56,085 nt of DNA from Staphylococcus argensis (GCF_002902305.1 NZ_PPPX01000016.1:105731-161815); one strand, 5' to 3'; counted from the first letter of the stretch, positions 1 through 9,637 are shown. A program made the numbers and translations. The notes: a model not told the origin generated them from the sequence alone.

Positions 1-3000
1 AGTCACTTTCACATTTGGTGTATCAGTAGAACCATCTGGATAGTGTACTGTTATCGGAATGTTCACTTCTGTGCCTGGCGTTGCATCAGCAGGTGGAGTC
101 ACCGTTACCTTACCTGTATTTGGATCCACATCGATTACCCAACCTGTTGGAACATCTTTCGGTCCTTCGAATCTTGTACCTTCTGGAACATCTTTATCTT
201 TAGTTTGTGGTACTTCTACTGGTTTGCCCGGTTGTGTCTTAGCGTCATCATATCCTGGATCATGGTGATCAGTATCAGCATCTGCATCAGAGTCACTGTC
301 TGAGTCAGAGTCGCTGTCTGAATCTGAGTCGCTGTCGGAGTCGGAATCGCTGTCTGAATCAGAATCACTGTCCGAGTCGGAGTCACTGTCGGAATCAGAA
401 TCGCTGTCTGAGTCTGAATCACTATCTGAATCTGAGTCACTGTCCGAGTCTGAATCGCTATCTGAGTCGGAGTCGCTATCGGAATCTGAATCACTGTCCG
501 AATCTGAGTCACTGTCGGAATCGGAATCGCTATCTGAGTCGGAGTCACTGTCGGAGTCGGAATCGCTGTCTGAATCAGAATCACTGTCTGAGTCAGAGTC
601 GCTGTCTGAGTCAGAGTCGCTGTCTGAATCTGAGTCACTGTCCGAGTCTGAATCGCTGTCTGAATCAGAATCGCTGTCTGAGTCAGAGTCGCTGTCTGAG
701 TCAGAGTCGCTGTCTGAATCTGAGTCACTGTCGGAATCTGAGTCACTATCTGAATCGGAGTCGCTATCTGAGTCTGAATCACTGTCAGAATCCGAATCGC
801 TATCTGAGTCGCTGTCTGAGTCTGAATCACTATCTGAATCTGAGTCACTGTCGGAATCGGAGTCGCTATCTGAGTCTGAATCACTGTCAGAATCCGAATC
901 GCTATCTGAATCTGAGTCACTGTCAGAATCCGAATCGCTATCTGAATCCGCATCGCTATCAGCATCCGCATCTGATTCTTCAGGTTCATCTACAATAACT
1001 TTCGCATTAACTTCATCTGTTGAACCATCTGGATAATGTACAGTTACAGGAATTTCAATTTCAGTACCTGGTTGAATATCTTCAGGTGGCGTTACTGTTA
1101 CTGTTCCTGTGTTTGGATCTACGTCTACTGTCCAACCTGGTGGTACGTCTTTCGGTCCTTCAAATTGTGTACCTGGTGGTAAATCTGAGTCTTTTGTTTG
1201 TGGTACTTCTACCGGTTGTCCTGGTTTCGTTGTTTTATCTTCGTAACCTGGGTCGTTTTGACCTGCATCAGTCTCACTTGGATCTTTAGGAATTATTGTT
1301 ACTTTTGCATTCGTTGTGTCAGTTGATCCATCTGGATATTTAACTGTCACTGGAATGCCTACTTCTGTGCCTGGTTTAGCATTATTAGGTGGTGTTACTG
1401 TAACTGTTCCTGTATTTGGATCTACATCTACTGTCCAACCTTCTGGAGCATCTTTCGGTCCTTCAAACTGTGTACCTGTTGGTAATTCTGGATCTTTCGT
1501 TTGTGGTACCTCAACTGGTTGACCTGGTTTAGTCGTTTTAGGATCATAACCTGGATCATGCTCTTCAGAATCTGGTGTTGTTACTGTCACGTTAGCGTTT
1601 GTAGTATCAGTTGAACCATCTTGATACTTAACTGTTACTGGAATACCAACTTTAGTACCTGGTTTAGCATCTTTAGGAGGTGTTACTGTAACTGTTCCTG
1701 TATTTGGATCTACATTCACAGTCCAACCATCTGGAACATTCTTAGGTCCTTCAAATTGTGTACCAGGTGGTAAATCTTTATCTTTTGTCTGTGGTACTTC
1801 TACAGGTTGTCCTGGCTTAGTCGTTTTATCCTCGTAGCCTAGGTCATTTTCTTGCGCATCGTTTGGCGTTACTGTTACTTTCGCGTTTGTTGTGTCTGTT
1901 GAACCATCTGGATATTTCACTGTAACTGGGATGTCGACACTTGTGTTTGGATCTACATCCGCTGGTGGTGTAACCGTTACTTTACCTGTATTTGGATCTA
2001 CATCTACTGTCCAGCCTGTCGGTACATCTTTAGGGCCTTCGAATTTTGTTCCTCTAGGGATTGATTTATCACCAGTCTGTGGTACTTCTACAGCTTTACC
2101 TGGTGTTGTAGTCTTCGGTTCATAGCTTGGATTATGATCATCAGCATTAGAGCTAATTACATCAATGCTAGCATCTGTATCAGTTGTTGAACCATCTGGA
2201 TAAACAACAGTTACCGGTACAGTAATACCTTGTCCACGATGAGCAGTAATAGGAGGTGTTGCTGTGATTACACCTGTAGTTGCATCAATAGAAACTGTCC
2301 AATCTTTTGGAATTTCATCCGTATTAGTAATTCTATAAGTAGTTCCCTCTGGAAGATCTGTCTCCCCTACTTGAGGTACATCAACTGGAACACCTGGTCT
2401 AGTAGTAGCATCGTCATAATACGGGTCGTACTGAGATGCTTGATCTTCAATAACAGTGATTTTAGCTGACGCGATTTCTCTTGATCCATCCGGATACTCT
2501 ACTAATACTGGGACATTGACCACATTACCAGGAAGTGCATCTTCTGGAGATGTTGCAGTAATTTCACCTGTATTTCTATTAACTTCTACTGTCCAACCAC
2601 TTTCATTAAAACTTTTATCTAAAGAATAATGCGTATTAGCTGGCATATCAGTATCTTTATTCTGAGGAAGTCCAATTGTACCTCCAGGTCTTACTTCGCC
2701 TTCGTCATAACCAGGAGAGTTATTATAAGCATCATCAGCAACGATTCTAATGTTTGCTTTTGCTTTATCAACTGTACCGTCTGGGTAATAAACTCTTACA
2801 GGTACGTCAATTTCTTCACCAGGTTTAGCATTCTCACTAGTTTTTACAGTTAATTCACCAGTAGTTTCATTGATTGAAACCGTCCAAATTGCGTCATTTG
2901 AGAATGATGAATCAATACCAAATCTAGTGTTTGCTGGTATATTGTGCTCTTGTGTTTGAGGGTCTTGAATCGTTTCACCAGGTCTTATAACTTTATGATC

Positions 3001-5220
3001 ATATCCAGGATTATATAAATACGCATCACTAGCTACTACTGATACTTTAGCAGGTATCTTTTCAGATGAACCATCTGGATAAGTTACTCTAACTCGTATT
3101 TCTTGATCAGTTCCAGGACGTGCATCTTCTGGAGGAGTGACACTTATTTCTCCCGAATTCGCATCTACTATTACTGTCCAGCCTGGCATAACTGGGAAGT
3201 CGCCTGCTAACTCATAACGACTACCAGAAGGTACAGTTGAATCACCAATTTGCGGAAGCTTAACTGTTACAGCTGGGAATGTCGTCTCATCATGATATGC
3301 TGGAGAATACGCTTCTGCATCTGATACATTCAGATGAATAGGAGCATCGACGACTACATCATCTGGTGCAGCTCTCAAAGCTCCACTATAATTTTTAGGA
3401 TAGATTATATGCACAGGAATATGTACATCTTCACTTCTTTTTGCATTTGCTGGTGGTATTGCTGTTACTTCACCAGTATTTTCATTAACAGTTGCTGTCC
3501 AACCAGTAGGAACTTCATTTGGATAGATTACAAATTTAGTTCCAGGAGGTAAATCTTTGTCGTGAATCTGTGGCGATTTCACAGTTCCACCAAGATTTAC
3601 TTCTACCTTATCATAACCAGGATGATAATCACGTGCTGGTGTAGCTACCCCATATTGAGATAAAGCAGAATCAATTGCAATATTATAATGTGTGTTGCCA
3701 ACTACATTAGTATCATTTGTACTTGTAACTGCGTAGTTATATTCTTTATTTTTACCTAGACCTAATTCACTTACGTTAATAGACCAAGATTGATTTAAGT
3801 AATTAGCCGTTAATACACCAGTTGAAGCTTTATAGCTTAGAGTGATCTTATTTAAATTAGCTCCATCAATATTTTGACCTACGCCTATTTGTCTATGAAT
3901 ACGGTCAGCATATTTTAATGTGCTATGAGGCCCAACATTATGAGAAGTTCCATCATCATCATTCTTAACGAATGAAGCATAACCTTCCATTTCATGTTCA
4001 GGTTTGACATAATCTCTTTCACCAGGATTAAAGTGAGTATCAATTTTAAATCCAACTGCATTTGGTAAACCTTTTACAGAAGTGATACCACCGTATTGAG
4101 TGAATTTATTGATGTTATCTCCTGCGAACATGAAGCCCCAACCGTCTCCATTAGTAGAAGTTCGTTGCTCATTATTAGCAATATCATAAGAGAAAGTGAA
4201 ATCCTTAGCGAAGCTGACTTTATCCTTTAATAAGAAACCTGACTTAGCGCCTCTTCTGTTTGCCATTTCATAAGTATTTACTCTTTCTCCGCCACCAACA
4301 TAGTAATCATTGTATGCAGGTGAGCCTAACTGAGTATATGCACCATCTAAACCTTTAATGGTTTTGCTAGTTCTTACATCTGGAGCGCCATCGGACTCTC
4401 TAAACCCAGCATAGCCACGCACAGCTACTGGATTTTGATTTTGCTCATCACTATATTTTTTAAGTGCTTCAAATAACACAGCTTGTTTAATTTCTTCAGC
4501 AGACGCTTTTGTTGTATCAATATTTAAATCATTAATAGCTTGTTCTGCTTCCTCATTTGATACACCCGTAGTCTTCGCATAGTAATCTACAGCTGAAGTA
4601 CGGTCTTCAACGTTATTGATATCTGCATGTGTGTCTTGAGTTTCTACTTTATTATTAGAAGATTGTGTTATTTCTTTATTATTCTCAACAGATTGAGCTG
4701 GCTCTTCTGTTTGAACTTGATCAGTTTCATTAGAAGTTGTTTCTGTAGATTGATCTTCTTTCTGTTGTGTAGATGGGTCTACTTGAGATGAAGAAGTATC
4801 ATCGTTAGATGCTTTCGTTTCATGTTGAGAAGGTTGTTCAGATTGAACATCAGTCGCTTCTTCTTGAGTTTGATCATCTTGAACTGATTGCTCAGTTGAG
4901 GATGTTTCATCAGTGGCTTGAGATGCTTCTGTTTCTGTTGCTTGCGTGTCGTGTGACGTTGTATCAGTTGTTTCAGGGTTAGATACCGCTTCAGCCTCAG
5001 TTGATTCCTTAACAGAACCTTCACCCTTATCATTATTACCTACTGAATGACTGCTGTTCGCTTCAGTATCTTCAGCAGCTTTGGCATCACTGTTTGCACC
5101 AAAGATAAGAGTGGCACCAATTAAGATTGATGCAGTCCCTACAGTGAAACGACGAATAGAGTATTTGTTCTGTCTATTCGGTAGGAAATCTAATCTCCCT
5201 TTTCTCTTCTTGTTTCTCAA
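1..5220 (-). CDS. Giant cell-wall adhesin: YSIRK signal, L-type lectin, Rib/YPDG repeats, internal SD repeat (C-terminus outside window)
   Basis: Open for 1740 codons to the window edge, so the C-terminus and any LPXTG anchor are not visible. Start is TTG at 5218-5220 with GGGAGGA 7 bases upstream. Residues 1-48 are a YSIRK signal peptide ([11 protein letters not shown] at 19-29, likely cut after AKA). Residues 50-260 are Ser/Thr/Glu/Gln-rich low complexity. Residues about 263-520 look like a legume-type lectin domain ([31 protein letters not shown]). Nine Rib/alpha-like repeats of about 85-95 residues, each with a YPDG-type motif, fill about 525-1410. An SD stretch of about 240 residues follows, then another YPDG repeat. 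Lectin plus repeats resembles SraP-like and other staphylococcal adhesins, so binding of host glycans is a reasonable inference. The position of the SD region between repeats, not next to the wall anchor, is odd. Confidence is high for the class, low for the ligand. Confidence 0.9.
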   Translation of the reverse strand, partial: MRNKKRKGRLDFLPNRQNKYSIRRFTVGTASILIGATLIFGANSDAKAAEDTEANSSHSVGNNDKGEGSVKESTEAEAVSNPETTDTTSHDTQATETEASQATDETSSTEQSVQDDQTQEEATDVQSEQPSQHETKASNDDTSSSQVDPSTQQKEDQSTETTSNETDQVQTEEPAQSVENNKEITQSSNNKVETQDTHADINNVEDRTSAVDYYAKTTGVSNEEAEQAINDLNIDTTKASAEEIKQAVLFEALKKYSDEQNQNPVAVRGYAGFRESDGAPDVRTSKTIKGLDGAYTQLGSPAYNDYYVGGGERVNTYEMANRRGAKSGFLLKDKVSFAKDFTFSYDIANNEQRTSTNGDGWGFMFAGDNINKFTQYGGITSVKGLPNAVGFKIDTHFNPGERDYVKPEHEMEGYASFVKNDDDGTSHNVGPHSTLKYADRIHRQIGVGQNIDGANLNKITLSYKASTGVLTANYLNQSWSINVSELGLGKNKEYNYAVTSTNDTNVVGNTHYNIAIDSALSQYGVATPARDYHPGYDKVEVNLGGTVKSPQIHDKDLPPGTKFVIYPNEVPTGWTATVNENTGEVTAIPPANAKRSEDVHIPVHIIYPKNYSGALRAAPDDVVVDAPIHLNVSDAEAYSPAYHDETTFPAVTVKLPQIGDSTVPSGSRYELAGDFPVMPGWTVIVDANSGEISVTPPEDARPGTDQEIRVRVTYPDGSSEKIPAKVSVVASDAYLYNPGYDHKVIRPGETIQDPQTQEHNIPANTRFGIDSSFSNDAIWTVSINETTGELTVKTSENAKPGEEIDVPVRVYYPDGTVDKAKANIRIVADDAYNNSPGYDEGEVRPGGTIGLPQNKDTDMPANTHYSLDKSFNESGWTVEVNRNTGEITATSPEDALPGNVVNVPVLVEYPDGSREIASAKITVIEDQASQYDPYYDDATTRPGVPVDVPQVGETDLPEGTTYRITNTDEIPKDWTVSIDATTGVITATPPITAHRGQGITVPVTVVYPDGSTTDTDASIDVISSNADDHNPSYEPKTTTPGKAVEVPQTGDKSIPRGTKFEGPKDVPTGWTVDVDPNTGKVTVTPPADVDPNTSVDIPVTVKYPDGSTDTTNAKVTVTPNDAQENDLGYEDKTTKPGQPVEVPQTKDKDLPPGTQFEGPKNVPDGWTVNVDPNTGTVTVTPPKDAKPGTKVGIPVTVKYQDGSTDTTNANVTVTTPDSEEHDPGYDPKTTKPGQPVEVPQTKDPELPTGTQFEGPKDAPEGWTVDVDPNTGTVTVTPPNNAKPGTEVGIPVTVKYPDGSTDTTNAKVTIIPKDPSETDAGQNDPGYEDKTTKPGQPVEVPQTKDSDLPPGTQFEGPKDVPPGWTVDVDPNTGTVTVTPPEDIQPGTEIEIPVTVHYPDGSTDEVNAKVIVDEPEESDADADSDADSDSDSDSDSDSDSDSDSDSDSDSDSDSDSDSDSDSDSDSDSDSDSDSDSDSDSDSDSDSDSDSDSDSDSDSDSDSDSDSDSDSDSDSDSDSDSDSDSDSDSDSDSDSDSDSDSDSDSDSDSDSDSDSDSDSDSDSDSDSDSDSDSDSDSDSDSDSDSDSDSDSDSDSDSDSDSDSDSDSDSDSDSDSDSDSDSDSDSDSDSDSDSDSDSDSDSDSDSDSDADADTDHHDPGYDDAKTQPGKPVEVPQTKDKDVPEGTRFEGPKDVPTGWVIDVDPNTGKVTVTPPADATPGTEVNIPITVHYPDGSTDTPNVKVT
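262..990 (-). repeat. Ser-Asp dipeptide repeat region of the adhesin
   Basis: Read on the minus strand this is a run of Ser-Asp codons with a few Ala-Asp at both ends. On the plus strand it is the repeating hexamer family CTGTCT/GAGTCA with synonymous TCG, TCA, TCT and TCC variants. It is in frame with the sequence on both sides. Such repeats are prone to slippage and length change between strains, and assembly errors are possible here. Confidence 0.95.
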
Positions 5221-5281
5221 AGAATGATCCTCCCTATAGTATAAAATGTGTTATTTCTTGAAGTCATTATCTGACGCCTTA

Positions 5282-5315
5282 ACTATACCACACAACTATA
5301 GTTGACACTAGTCAA
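5282..5315 (-). promoter_or_regulatory. Likely promoter/operator of the lectin adhesin
   Basis: About 65-95 bases before the TTG start lie TATAGT (minus strand, 5282-5287), a perfect 12-bp palindrome CAACTATAGTTG at 5293-5304, and an overlapping inverted repeat TTGAC-actA-GTCAA at 5302-5315. The only TTGACT hexamer (5310-5315) is 22 bases from TATAGT, too far for a simple sigma-A promoter, so the -35 is uncertain. Overlapping palindromes at a promoter suggest a regulator site, identity unknown. Confidence 0.4.
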
Positions 5316-5523
5316 TATTATTTTGATTAATTTATCTATTTATTTATATAGTTTTAATACTTTGTCGCTTTAATACAGAGTATATAAACGTTTGTTTTAT
5401 TTTAATGCAAACCTTATTAGAGTGTGTTTGTCTTTAATAGTAACTAGCAATTAATAATCATAAATATGTACTCTAATTGAGAATTTCACTGAATAATCTC
5501 ATTCTTATTGAGAAACTGTGTAT

Positions 5524-5551
5524 AAAAAAACAAAGCACGTCTAGTGCTTTG
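5524..5551 (-). terminator. Intrinsic terminator without an obvious gene
   Basis: Minus strand: stem CAAAGCAC/GTGCTTTG (5531-5538 with 5544-5551) followed by seven U. It is separate from the DUF4064 terminator upstream. Confidence 0.8.
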
Positions 5552-5715
5552 AGAAGTTAATGGAAACTTACTTTAATAATAATTATAGATAAGTGTGTTT
5601 ATTATATTAGCGACGAACTTAAGTCCTCTAATCTCTCGCTTACGTTCCTAAAATGCCTTGCAAAAAATTTTCGTAAATTTTTCACAAATGCACTTTAACA
5701 AGCTTTTGACATAGC

Positions 5716-5755
5716 AAAAACCCACAATCCTAACCATCAGTCAGAATCGTGGGTT
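5716..5755 (-). terminator. Terminator of the DUF4064 gene
   Basis: Minus strand: stem of AACCCAC with GTGGGTT (5719-5725 and 5749-5755) extended by AT pairs, followed by a U run, 14 bases after the stop codon. Confidence 0.8.
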
Positions 5756-5768
5756 CATCACAAAAATA

Positions 5769-6470
5769 TTATTTATCACGAGGATCTTCGACGTGTAAGT
5801 CATCAGCTTTCTCTTGTAAGTCTTCTTTCATGTCCTCGCGAGCATGTTCTTTACCGAAACGTGCTTCTTGATGCTCGTTACTATTGGCTTCAGTAAACCC
5901 TGTTCCATTACGTTCAGAAGAATGATCTTCTGATTTCGTAGTTCCAAACTGTGTCGGTTCTTTCTGTTCTTCATTAGCTTCTGTGAAATCAGGACGTCCA
6001 TCATGTTGATGATCATCGCGACCACTATATTGTTTACCTGCTTCTTCATGATAAACACTGTCTTGATTCTCTCGGTGCATATCATCTTGATTGTGGTTCT
6101 TCGGCTTTCTCACTAAAAGCATGATACCTGCAATTAAGAAGAGAATAGTACAAATCCAATTTGCGAAGATGAACACGATACCTGCGATGATGAGTAACAC
6201 ACCCGCAGCAACACGACTTTTCTTAATGAGGAATACTGCAATTAGGGCTAAAATAGTTCCGATAATTGAAATAACAATTAATGTAGTCATCGATGAGCTT
6301 AAATTTTCCATACCTTGTCGTGCTTGTTCAACACTTTGATCTGAGTTTACTGTGTCTGGATCCACACTGTCAGAGTTGAATAATGGTTTTGCAACGGCAA
6401 ATAAGATAATTCCAAGTATTGAAACTACAATTCCAATCCATGAAAGGACTTTTTCTGCTGTTCTTTTCAT
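5769..6470 (-). CDS. DUF4064-family membrane protein with charged C-terminal tail
   Basis: 233 residues. The first 120 or so contain four hydrophobic segments (about 9-27, 62-80, 87-106, 108-122), typical of the DUF4064 membrane family. The last 110 residues are very hydrophilic, rich in His, Glu, Asp, Asn and Gln, with a repeated FTEAN motif. Start ATG has AAAGGAGG 9 bases upstream. Function of the family is unknown. A second DUF4064 protein with the same plan (membrane head, polar tail) is at 50162-50722. The gene has its own terminator and seems monocistronic. Confidence 0.8.
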   Translation of the reverse strand: MKRTAEKVLSWIGIVVSILGIILFAVAKPLFNSDSVDPDTVNSDQSVEQARQGMENLSSSMTTLIVISIIGTILALIAVFLIKKSRVAAGVLLIIAGIVFIFANWICTILFLIAGIMLLVRKPKNHNQDDMHRENQDSVYHEEAGKQYSGRDDHQHDGRPDFTEANEEQKEPTQFGTTKSEDHSSERNGTGFTEANSNEHQEARFGKEHAREDMKEDLQEKADDLHVEDPRDK

Positions 6471-6565
6471 AAATATGTAACCTCCTTTTCTATCTCTATC
6501 CCCTATTTAAAAGTAATTAATCTCTAATTTCAAATATTAATTAAATATTTGTTGTTGTAGTAAGA

Positions 6566-7039
6566 TTAATTTTTATATTTATCAAATATATATTGGGGAA
6601 TGTGACAATAGTCGTTAGGATGACGATCTAAGTAGTCTTGATGCTCTTCAGCACTCGGAATATAATTCGTTAAGGGTAATACTTCTGTCGCGATGAGATG
6701 ATGATCTTCAAACTGGTCTATAAAGTCTTGTGCCTCGCTAAGATGTGCTTTCGATTCACTGTAGAAACCCGTGCGATATTTCAACCCTACATCTTCACCT
6801 TGCTGATTCACGCTATAAGGGTCAATGATTTCAAACAGATATTCCATTAGCTTTGTTACGCTCACTTCATCAGGGTCGAATGTGATCTTCACCGCTTCAG
6901 CATAACCATCGTACTCTCCGTCGAGGGTCGAAGTCGTTCCGTTCACCCGGCCCGCTTCCGTCTCTTTAACTCCAGGGATAATCTTCATAAAAGCTTGGAC
7001 ACCCCATAAACAACCGCCTGCTAAATATGCTGTTTCCAT
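6566..7039 (-). CDS. msrA: Peptide methionine sulfoxide reductase MsrA
   Basis: 157 residues, normal length for a compact MsrA. It reduces methionine-S-sulfoxide in proteins and protects the cytoplasm against oxidants. The active-site motif is GGCLWG with catalytic Cys10, where most family members have GGCFWG. The substrate-pocket signature is visible (EYDGYAEAV, IDPYSVNQQGEDVGLKYRTGFY) and the C-terminus has the usual AEEHQDYLDRHP. No msrB follows. The RBS GGGAGG precedes the ATG. A Fur/PerR-like GATAATGATAA element lies about 50 bases upstream. Confidence 0.93.
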   Translation of the reverse strand: METAYLAGGCLWGVQAFMKIIPGVKETEAGRVNGTTSTLDGEYDGYAEAVKITFDPDEVSVTKLMEYLFEIIDPYSVNQQGEDVGLKYRTGFYSESKAHLSEAQDFIDQFEDHHLIATEVLPLTNYIPSAEEHQDYLDRHPNDYCHIPQYIFDKYKN

Positions 7040-7086
7040 CTTATCTCCTCCCTTGTCATACTAGTTTCTTCAATAGTTAGTCAAAG

Positions 7087-7105
7087 CTTATCATTATCAT
7101 TTTTA
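7087..7105 (-). promoter_or_regulatory. Possible Fur/PerR-family box upstream of msrA
   Basis: The minus strand reads GATAATGATAAG (plus 7087-7098) within an AT-rich context. This matches part of the Fur-family 7-1-7 pattern (TGATAATnATTATCA), but the second arm is poor. A PerR/Fur-type link would fit an oxidative-repair gene. It is a visual match only. Confidence 0.3.
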
Positions 7106-7256
7106 TTGTCAAAGGCAGATGATGTTATTTGCAAAAGCAAATGGAGTAGCGAAAAAATTATAAGTCTACACAAGTAAAATTTTTGTATTTTTAATAAAAA
7201 ACTCGTTATACTGTCGGTAGAGAAAGGCTGCGTGAATAGGCACAATTACTGGCGGT

Positions 7257-7276
7257 CCCAATACTTATTGGGAGGA
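7257..7276 (+). promoter_or_regulatory. Hairpin covering the ribosome binding site of the 88-aa gene
   Basis: CCCAAT (7257-7262) pairs with ATTGGG (7267-7272) around a 4-base loop. The GGG of the second arm is also the start of the Shine-Dalgarno GGGAGG (7270-7275). Folding would partly hide the RBS of the gene at 7287. The paralogue at 9359 also has hairpins in its leader. Confidence 0.5.
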
Positions 7277-7286
7277 TTGATAACGC

Positions 7287-7553
7287 ATGTCTGAACAAGA
7301 GCATTTCGACATAGCACTCGATCCTAAAGAACTCAACATTGACTGGGATAAGGCCACAGTCGATGAAGAGGAGTTACTCGAAGCAGGTTATCCTCTGGCC
7401 TTACTCGTCAATTGGATCGAGAACAATATCATTGCACCTTTCTCTGTTGAAAACAGTAAACGCCATTTCTACACTAAAGAAGTGTTTAAGGCGACTGTTT
7501 ATCATGTCATGAGCCAAAAAGCTCAAGACGATGATAAGAAAGTAATGGACTAG
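7287..7553 (+). CDS. Small acidic protein of unknown function, copy 1
   Basis: 88 residues, acidic, without signal peptide or membrane segment. I do not recognise the family. It is a clear paralogue of the protein at 9359-9622. Shared blocks are the D-PKE-D-DW stretch near residue 12-20, EAGYPL (51-56 region), NWIENNI/HWVDNNI, PFSV and FYT-VFKATVY, and both end in VMD. ATG follows GGGAGG by 11 bases. The final codons (ATG GAC TAG) are themselves the 5' arm of the terminator. Only the broken MFS gene on the other strand separates the two copies, suggesting a local duplication or a cassette. Function is unknown. Confidence 0.8.
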   Translation: MSEQEHFDIALDPKELNIDWDKATVDEEELLEAGYPLALLVNWIENNIIAPFSVENSKRHFYTKEVFKATVYHVMSQKAQDDDKKVMD

Positions 7554-7576
7554 TCTTTGGCTAGTCCATCTTTCTT
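7538..7576 (+). terminator. Terminator that contains the stop codon of the 88-aa gene
   Basis: ATGGACTAG (7545-7553) pairs with CTAGTCCAT (7561-7569) around a 7-base loop, with AAGAAA/TTTCTT as an outer extension. The stop TAG is the base of the 5' arm and the last two sense codons are inside the stem. Confidence 0.8.
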
Positions 7577-7687
7577 ATTTATTAGACGCCCCGCATGTTC
7601 ATTTTTACAAAAATAAGACGGCCGACCCTCTAAAGTCAGTTCTATCGCAGAAAATGACATTTCCTCAACAAATTCCCTATACAATAT

Positions 7688-7726
7688 AAAAAAGCTCCTA
7701 CACGAAATCACTTCGCATAGGAACTT
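7688..7726 (-). terminator. Terminator of the MFS pseudogene
   Basis: Minus strand: AAG-TCCTA-CGAA pairs with TTCG-TAGGA-CTT (7691-7726), followed by a U run. Placed 9 bases after the original stop codon. Confidence 0.7.
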
Positions 7727-7735
7727 AATTAAGCT

Positions 7736-8938
7736 TTAAGACGTATGGGTATTCGGGTTCGTATATTTGTAACGTCTTTGTACATAATAGTAGAGACACA
7801 TAGCTAAGAGAACGACAATAGCAATCGCTATATAGAGCCAACGATATCCAATAGCTGAGATAACGAAACCTAAGACGAACGGACCGATACCTGAGCCTAA
7901 GTCTAAACAAATAAAGAATGTGGATGTGGCTAAGCCCATCTTGTCAGCAGGTGATTGTTGAATCGCAATCGTCTGACTGCTAGGAACGAGCGTACCTTAT
8001 CCTAGACCGACAAAGATAGAAGCGAGAATAATCAACCATGTATTCACTGAACCGGCAAGTGTAATGAGTCCGAGCGCAAAGAGGATAAATGTTGGGAACA
8101 TGATGAAATTAGCCCCTTTGTGGTCGAATATTTTACCGGTAAATGGACGAGAAATAAATGAGATCACCGCATAGAAGATAAAGAATAAACTAGATGCAGT
8201 GACGAGATCCATTGTCTCCGCAAAGCTCTTAATATAGGAAAGAATACTTGAGTAACAGATACCTATAATAAAGATAACGATTGAAATCGGTAAGGCTTCC
8301 GGTTGAAGGAAAGCTTTCCATCCTTTAGGCTGATTCTGTTTATCGTTTGAACGCACAACTGGGATGCGTTTAATAAATAAGGATAGGATAAATGCAATAA
8401 CGATAAAGATGAGACCAAATAGGAAGATATGTTGGAAACTTGCTTGTTGAGAGATGAGTATACCCACAAACGGTCCGATAGCTGATGCGAGAATATTACT
8501 TAATGAGTAATAACCGATACCTTCCCCTTTACGTGAGGCAGGCACGACCTTGGATGCCATAGAGCTTGTTGCGTTTGACCCGATACCGAATGCGAGTCCA
8601 TGGATAAAACGCACGATATACAGTATCACGAGTGTCGCTGCAATGTAGTAGAGCGCCACGGCAATAAATGAGAATATGACACCAAAGATCAACATATATT
8701 TCAGTTGAATCGAGTCGATGAAACGTCCGGCAACTAGACGTCCAAAGAGCATGCCGATAATAAAGATTCCTGCTGCTAGTCCACCGAGACTTTCACTCGT
8801 ATGGAACGCATGTATCGTATAAGAGGTCACTGTAACGAATAACGCGAAGTGAACCATATACATCAGAAAGTTCACGACAGTGACGTTGATAAAGTCACGC
8901 GTCCATAAAGGCTCTTGTACTTGTGATTTATGAGCCAT
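7736..8938 (-). pseudogene. MFS transporter disrupted by an in-frame TAA stop
   Basis: Major facilitator family drug/metabolite transporter of about 400 codons. The first part (ATG at 8938, RBS GAGGTG) runs to a TAA at 7997-7999 after ...ASIFVGLG. The same frame then continues for 86 more codons as GTLVPSSQTIAIQQS... to the normal stop at 7736-7738. Related transporters have a residue such as Tyr at this position (GLGYGTLVPS), so one base change TAT or TAC to TAA explains it. Roughly the last two to three membrane helices are lost. The reading frame on both sides is otherwise intact, so the event is recent, or it is a sequencing error, or the stop is read through. The substrate is unknown. 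Confidence 0.85.
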
Positions 8939-9014
8939 GTTCTTCACCTCACTATGAGTTAATCGTTAATTGATTCACACATATTATTTATACTGGTTGT
9001 TTAAGTTAAAACGT

Positions 9015-9036
9015 GCCGGGCTACTTATTAGTTTGA
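9015..9036 (-). repeat. Degenerate copy of an intergenic repeat
   Basis: On the minus strand this reads TCAAACTAATAAGTAGCCCGGC, sharing both ends (TCAAACT...AAG...GCCCGGC) and the downstream AACTTAA with the two exact copies at 13501 and 31103. Confidence 0.4.
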
Positions 9037-9284
9037 AAATTGAATGTCGCGTCGATGGTTGGAAAGTAAATTTACGGAGAAGGGTAGATTGATTTAGTGC
9101 TGAATCTTTCGTACTGGCGTATCAATATAGAATTCTATTTAAAGAAGGTTTACAGTTGTTTGCTATGAAATAATGTTTAAAAACGACATAATTGAGCTAT
9201 ATTTACTAATGAGAAAGGCTCACCTTTCTTCATTCCTTAATTAACGACAATGTAGAAGATCAATCTTAGGATTGTTTGCTCTGT

Positions 9285-9342
9285 GGAGAGGCTTGTTTTT
9301 TAGCGAGTCTCTCCGGGGCAAGCCTCTCCGCTAATTTATTAG
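9285..9342 (+). promoter_or_regulatory. Structured 5' leader of the second small gene
   Basis: GGAGAGGCTTG (9285-9295) is perfectly complementary to CAAGCCTCTCC (9319-9329), an 11-bp stem with a 23-base loop. The loop contains a second CTCTCC (9309-9314), so GGAGAG can pair with either copy, giving two alternative folds. A weak CTAAT/ATTAG hairpin (9331-9342) then abuts the RBS GAGGAGG. This looks like an RNA regulatory leader, but no known riboswitch class is recognisable. Confidence 0.5.
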
Positions 9343-9358
9343 TGAGGAGGCTGATACA

Positions 9359-9622
9359 TTGGCAAACTATGAAGGAACTGACATCCAAATTGATCCGAAA
9401 GAGATTGATTTGGATTGGAGTCAGCTGATAACTGACGAACAAGAGATGTTAGAAGCTGGCTACCCACTTGAGCTCATTGCTCATTGGGTCGACAACAACA
9501 TTCTCGAGCCTTTCTCAGTCGATAATCAGCGCCAGTTCTACACACAAGATGTGTTTAAGGCGACTGTTTATCAAGCTATGGAACAACAATCCGTAGCTGA
9601 TAATAAAGAAGTTATGGACTAA
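9359..9622 (+). CDS. Small acidic protein of unknown function, copy 2
   Basis: 87 residues, paralogue of the protein at 7287-7553 with about half of positions matching by eye. Start is TTG with GAGGAGG 8 bases upstream. Acidic, no membrane segment. Conserved blocks are IDPKE-DLDW, EAGYPLELIAHWVDNNI, EPFSVDN, FYTQDVFKATVYQAM and the terminal KEVMD. As in copy 1, the last codons (GAA GTT ATG GAC) form the 5' arm of the terminator and the stop codon lies in its loop. Not recognised. The conserved Leu/Trp-rich centre suggests a folded protein-binding module, but no function can be assigned. Confidence 0.8.
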   Translation: MANYEGTDIQIDPKEIDLDWSQLITDEQEMLEAGYPLELIAHWVDNNILEPFSVDNQRQFYTQDVFKATVYQAMEQQSVADNKEVMD

Positions 9623-9637
9623 TTTGTCCATAACTTC
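9608..9637. terminator. Terminator overlapping the stop codon of the 87-aa gene
   Basis: GAAGTTATGGAC (9608-9619) is perfectly complementary to GTCCATAACTTC (9626-9637); the loop TAATTT includes the TAA stop. It sits between convergent genes and may act for both directions. Confidence 0.8.

Larger units (their letters stand above)
5221..5768. other. Intergenic stretch with adhesin leader and a possible small RNA
   Basis: No convincing protein gene. It holds the adhesin 5' leader and palindromes (5221-5315), an AT-rich stretch, and two minus-strand terminators (5524-5551 and 5716-5755). The 160 bases between the two terminators have their own terminator but no reading frame, so they could be a small RNA or an attenuated leader. 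A short inverted repeat TCTCA/TGAGA lies near 5498-5515. Confidence 0.5.
8948..9358. other. Intergenic stretch with structured leader of the second small gene
   Basis: No gene. It carries the upstream region of the MFS pseudogene, a degenerate inverted copy of the CAAACTTAAGACGCCCGGC repeat (9015-9036), a hairpin AGAAAGG-ctca-CCTTTCT (around 9212-9229), a small CAATC/GATTG hairpin (about 9261-9274) and the strong leader stem at 9285-9329. Confidence 0.5.

Noticed and set aside
216..989. 257-codon minus-strand frame of Ile/Thr/Gln repeats
   Set aside because: It is the out-of-frame reading of the Ser-Asp repeat; the adhesin frame is continuous on both sides and has the signal peptide and lectin.
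262..990. CRISPR-like or satellite array
   Set aside because: The hexamer-based repeats have no fixed spacers and encode Ser-Asp in frame.
7736..7939. Separate 67-aa membrane protein
   Set aside because: It is the C-terminal end of the MFS transporter in the same frame after the TAA.
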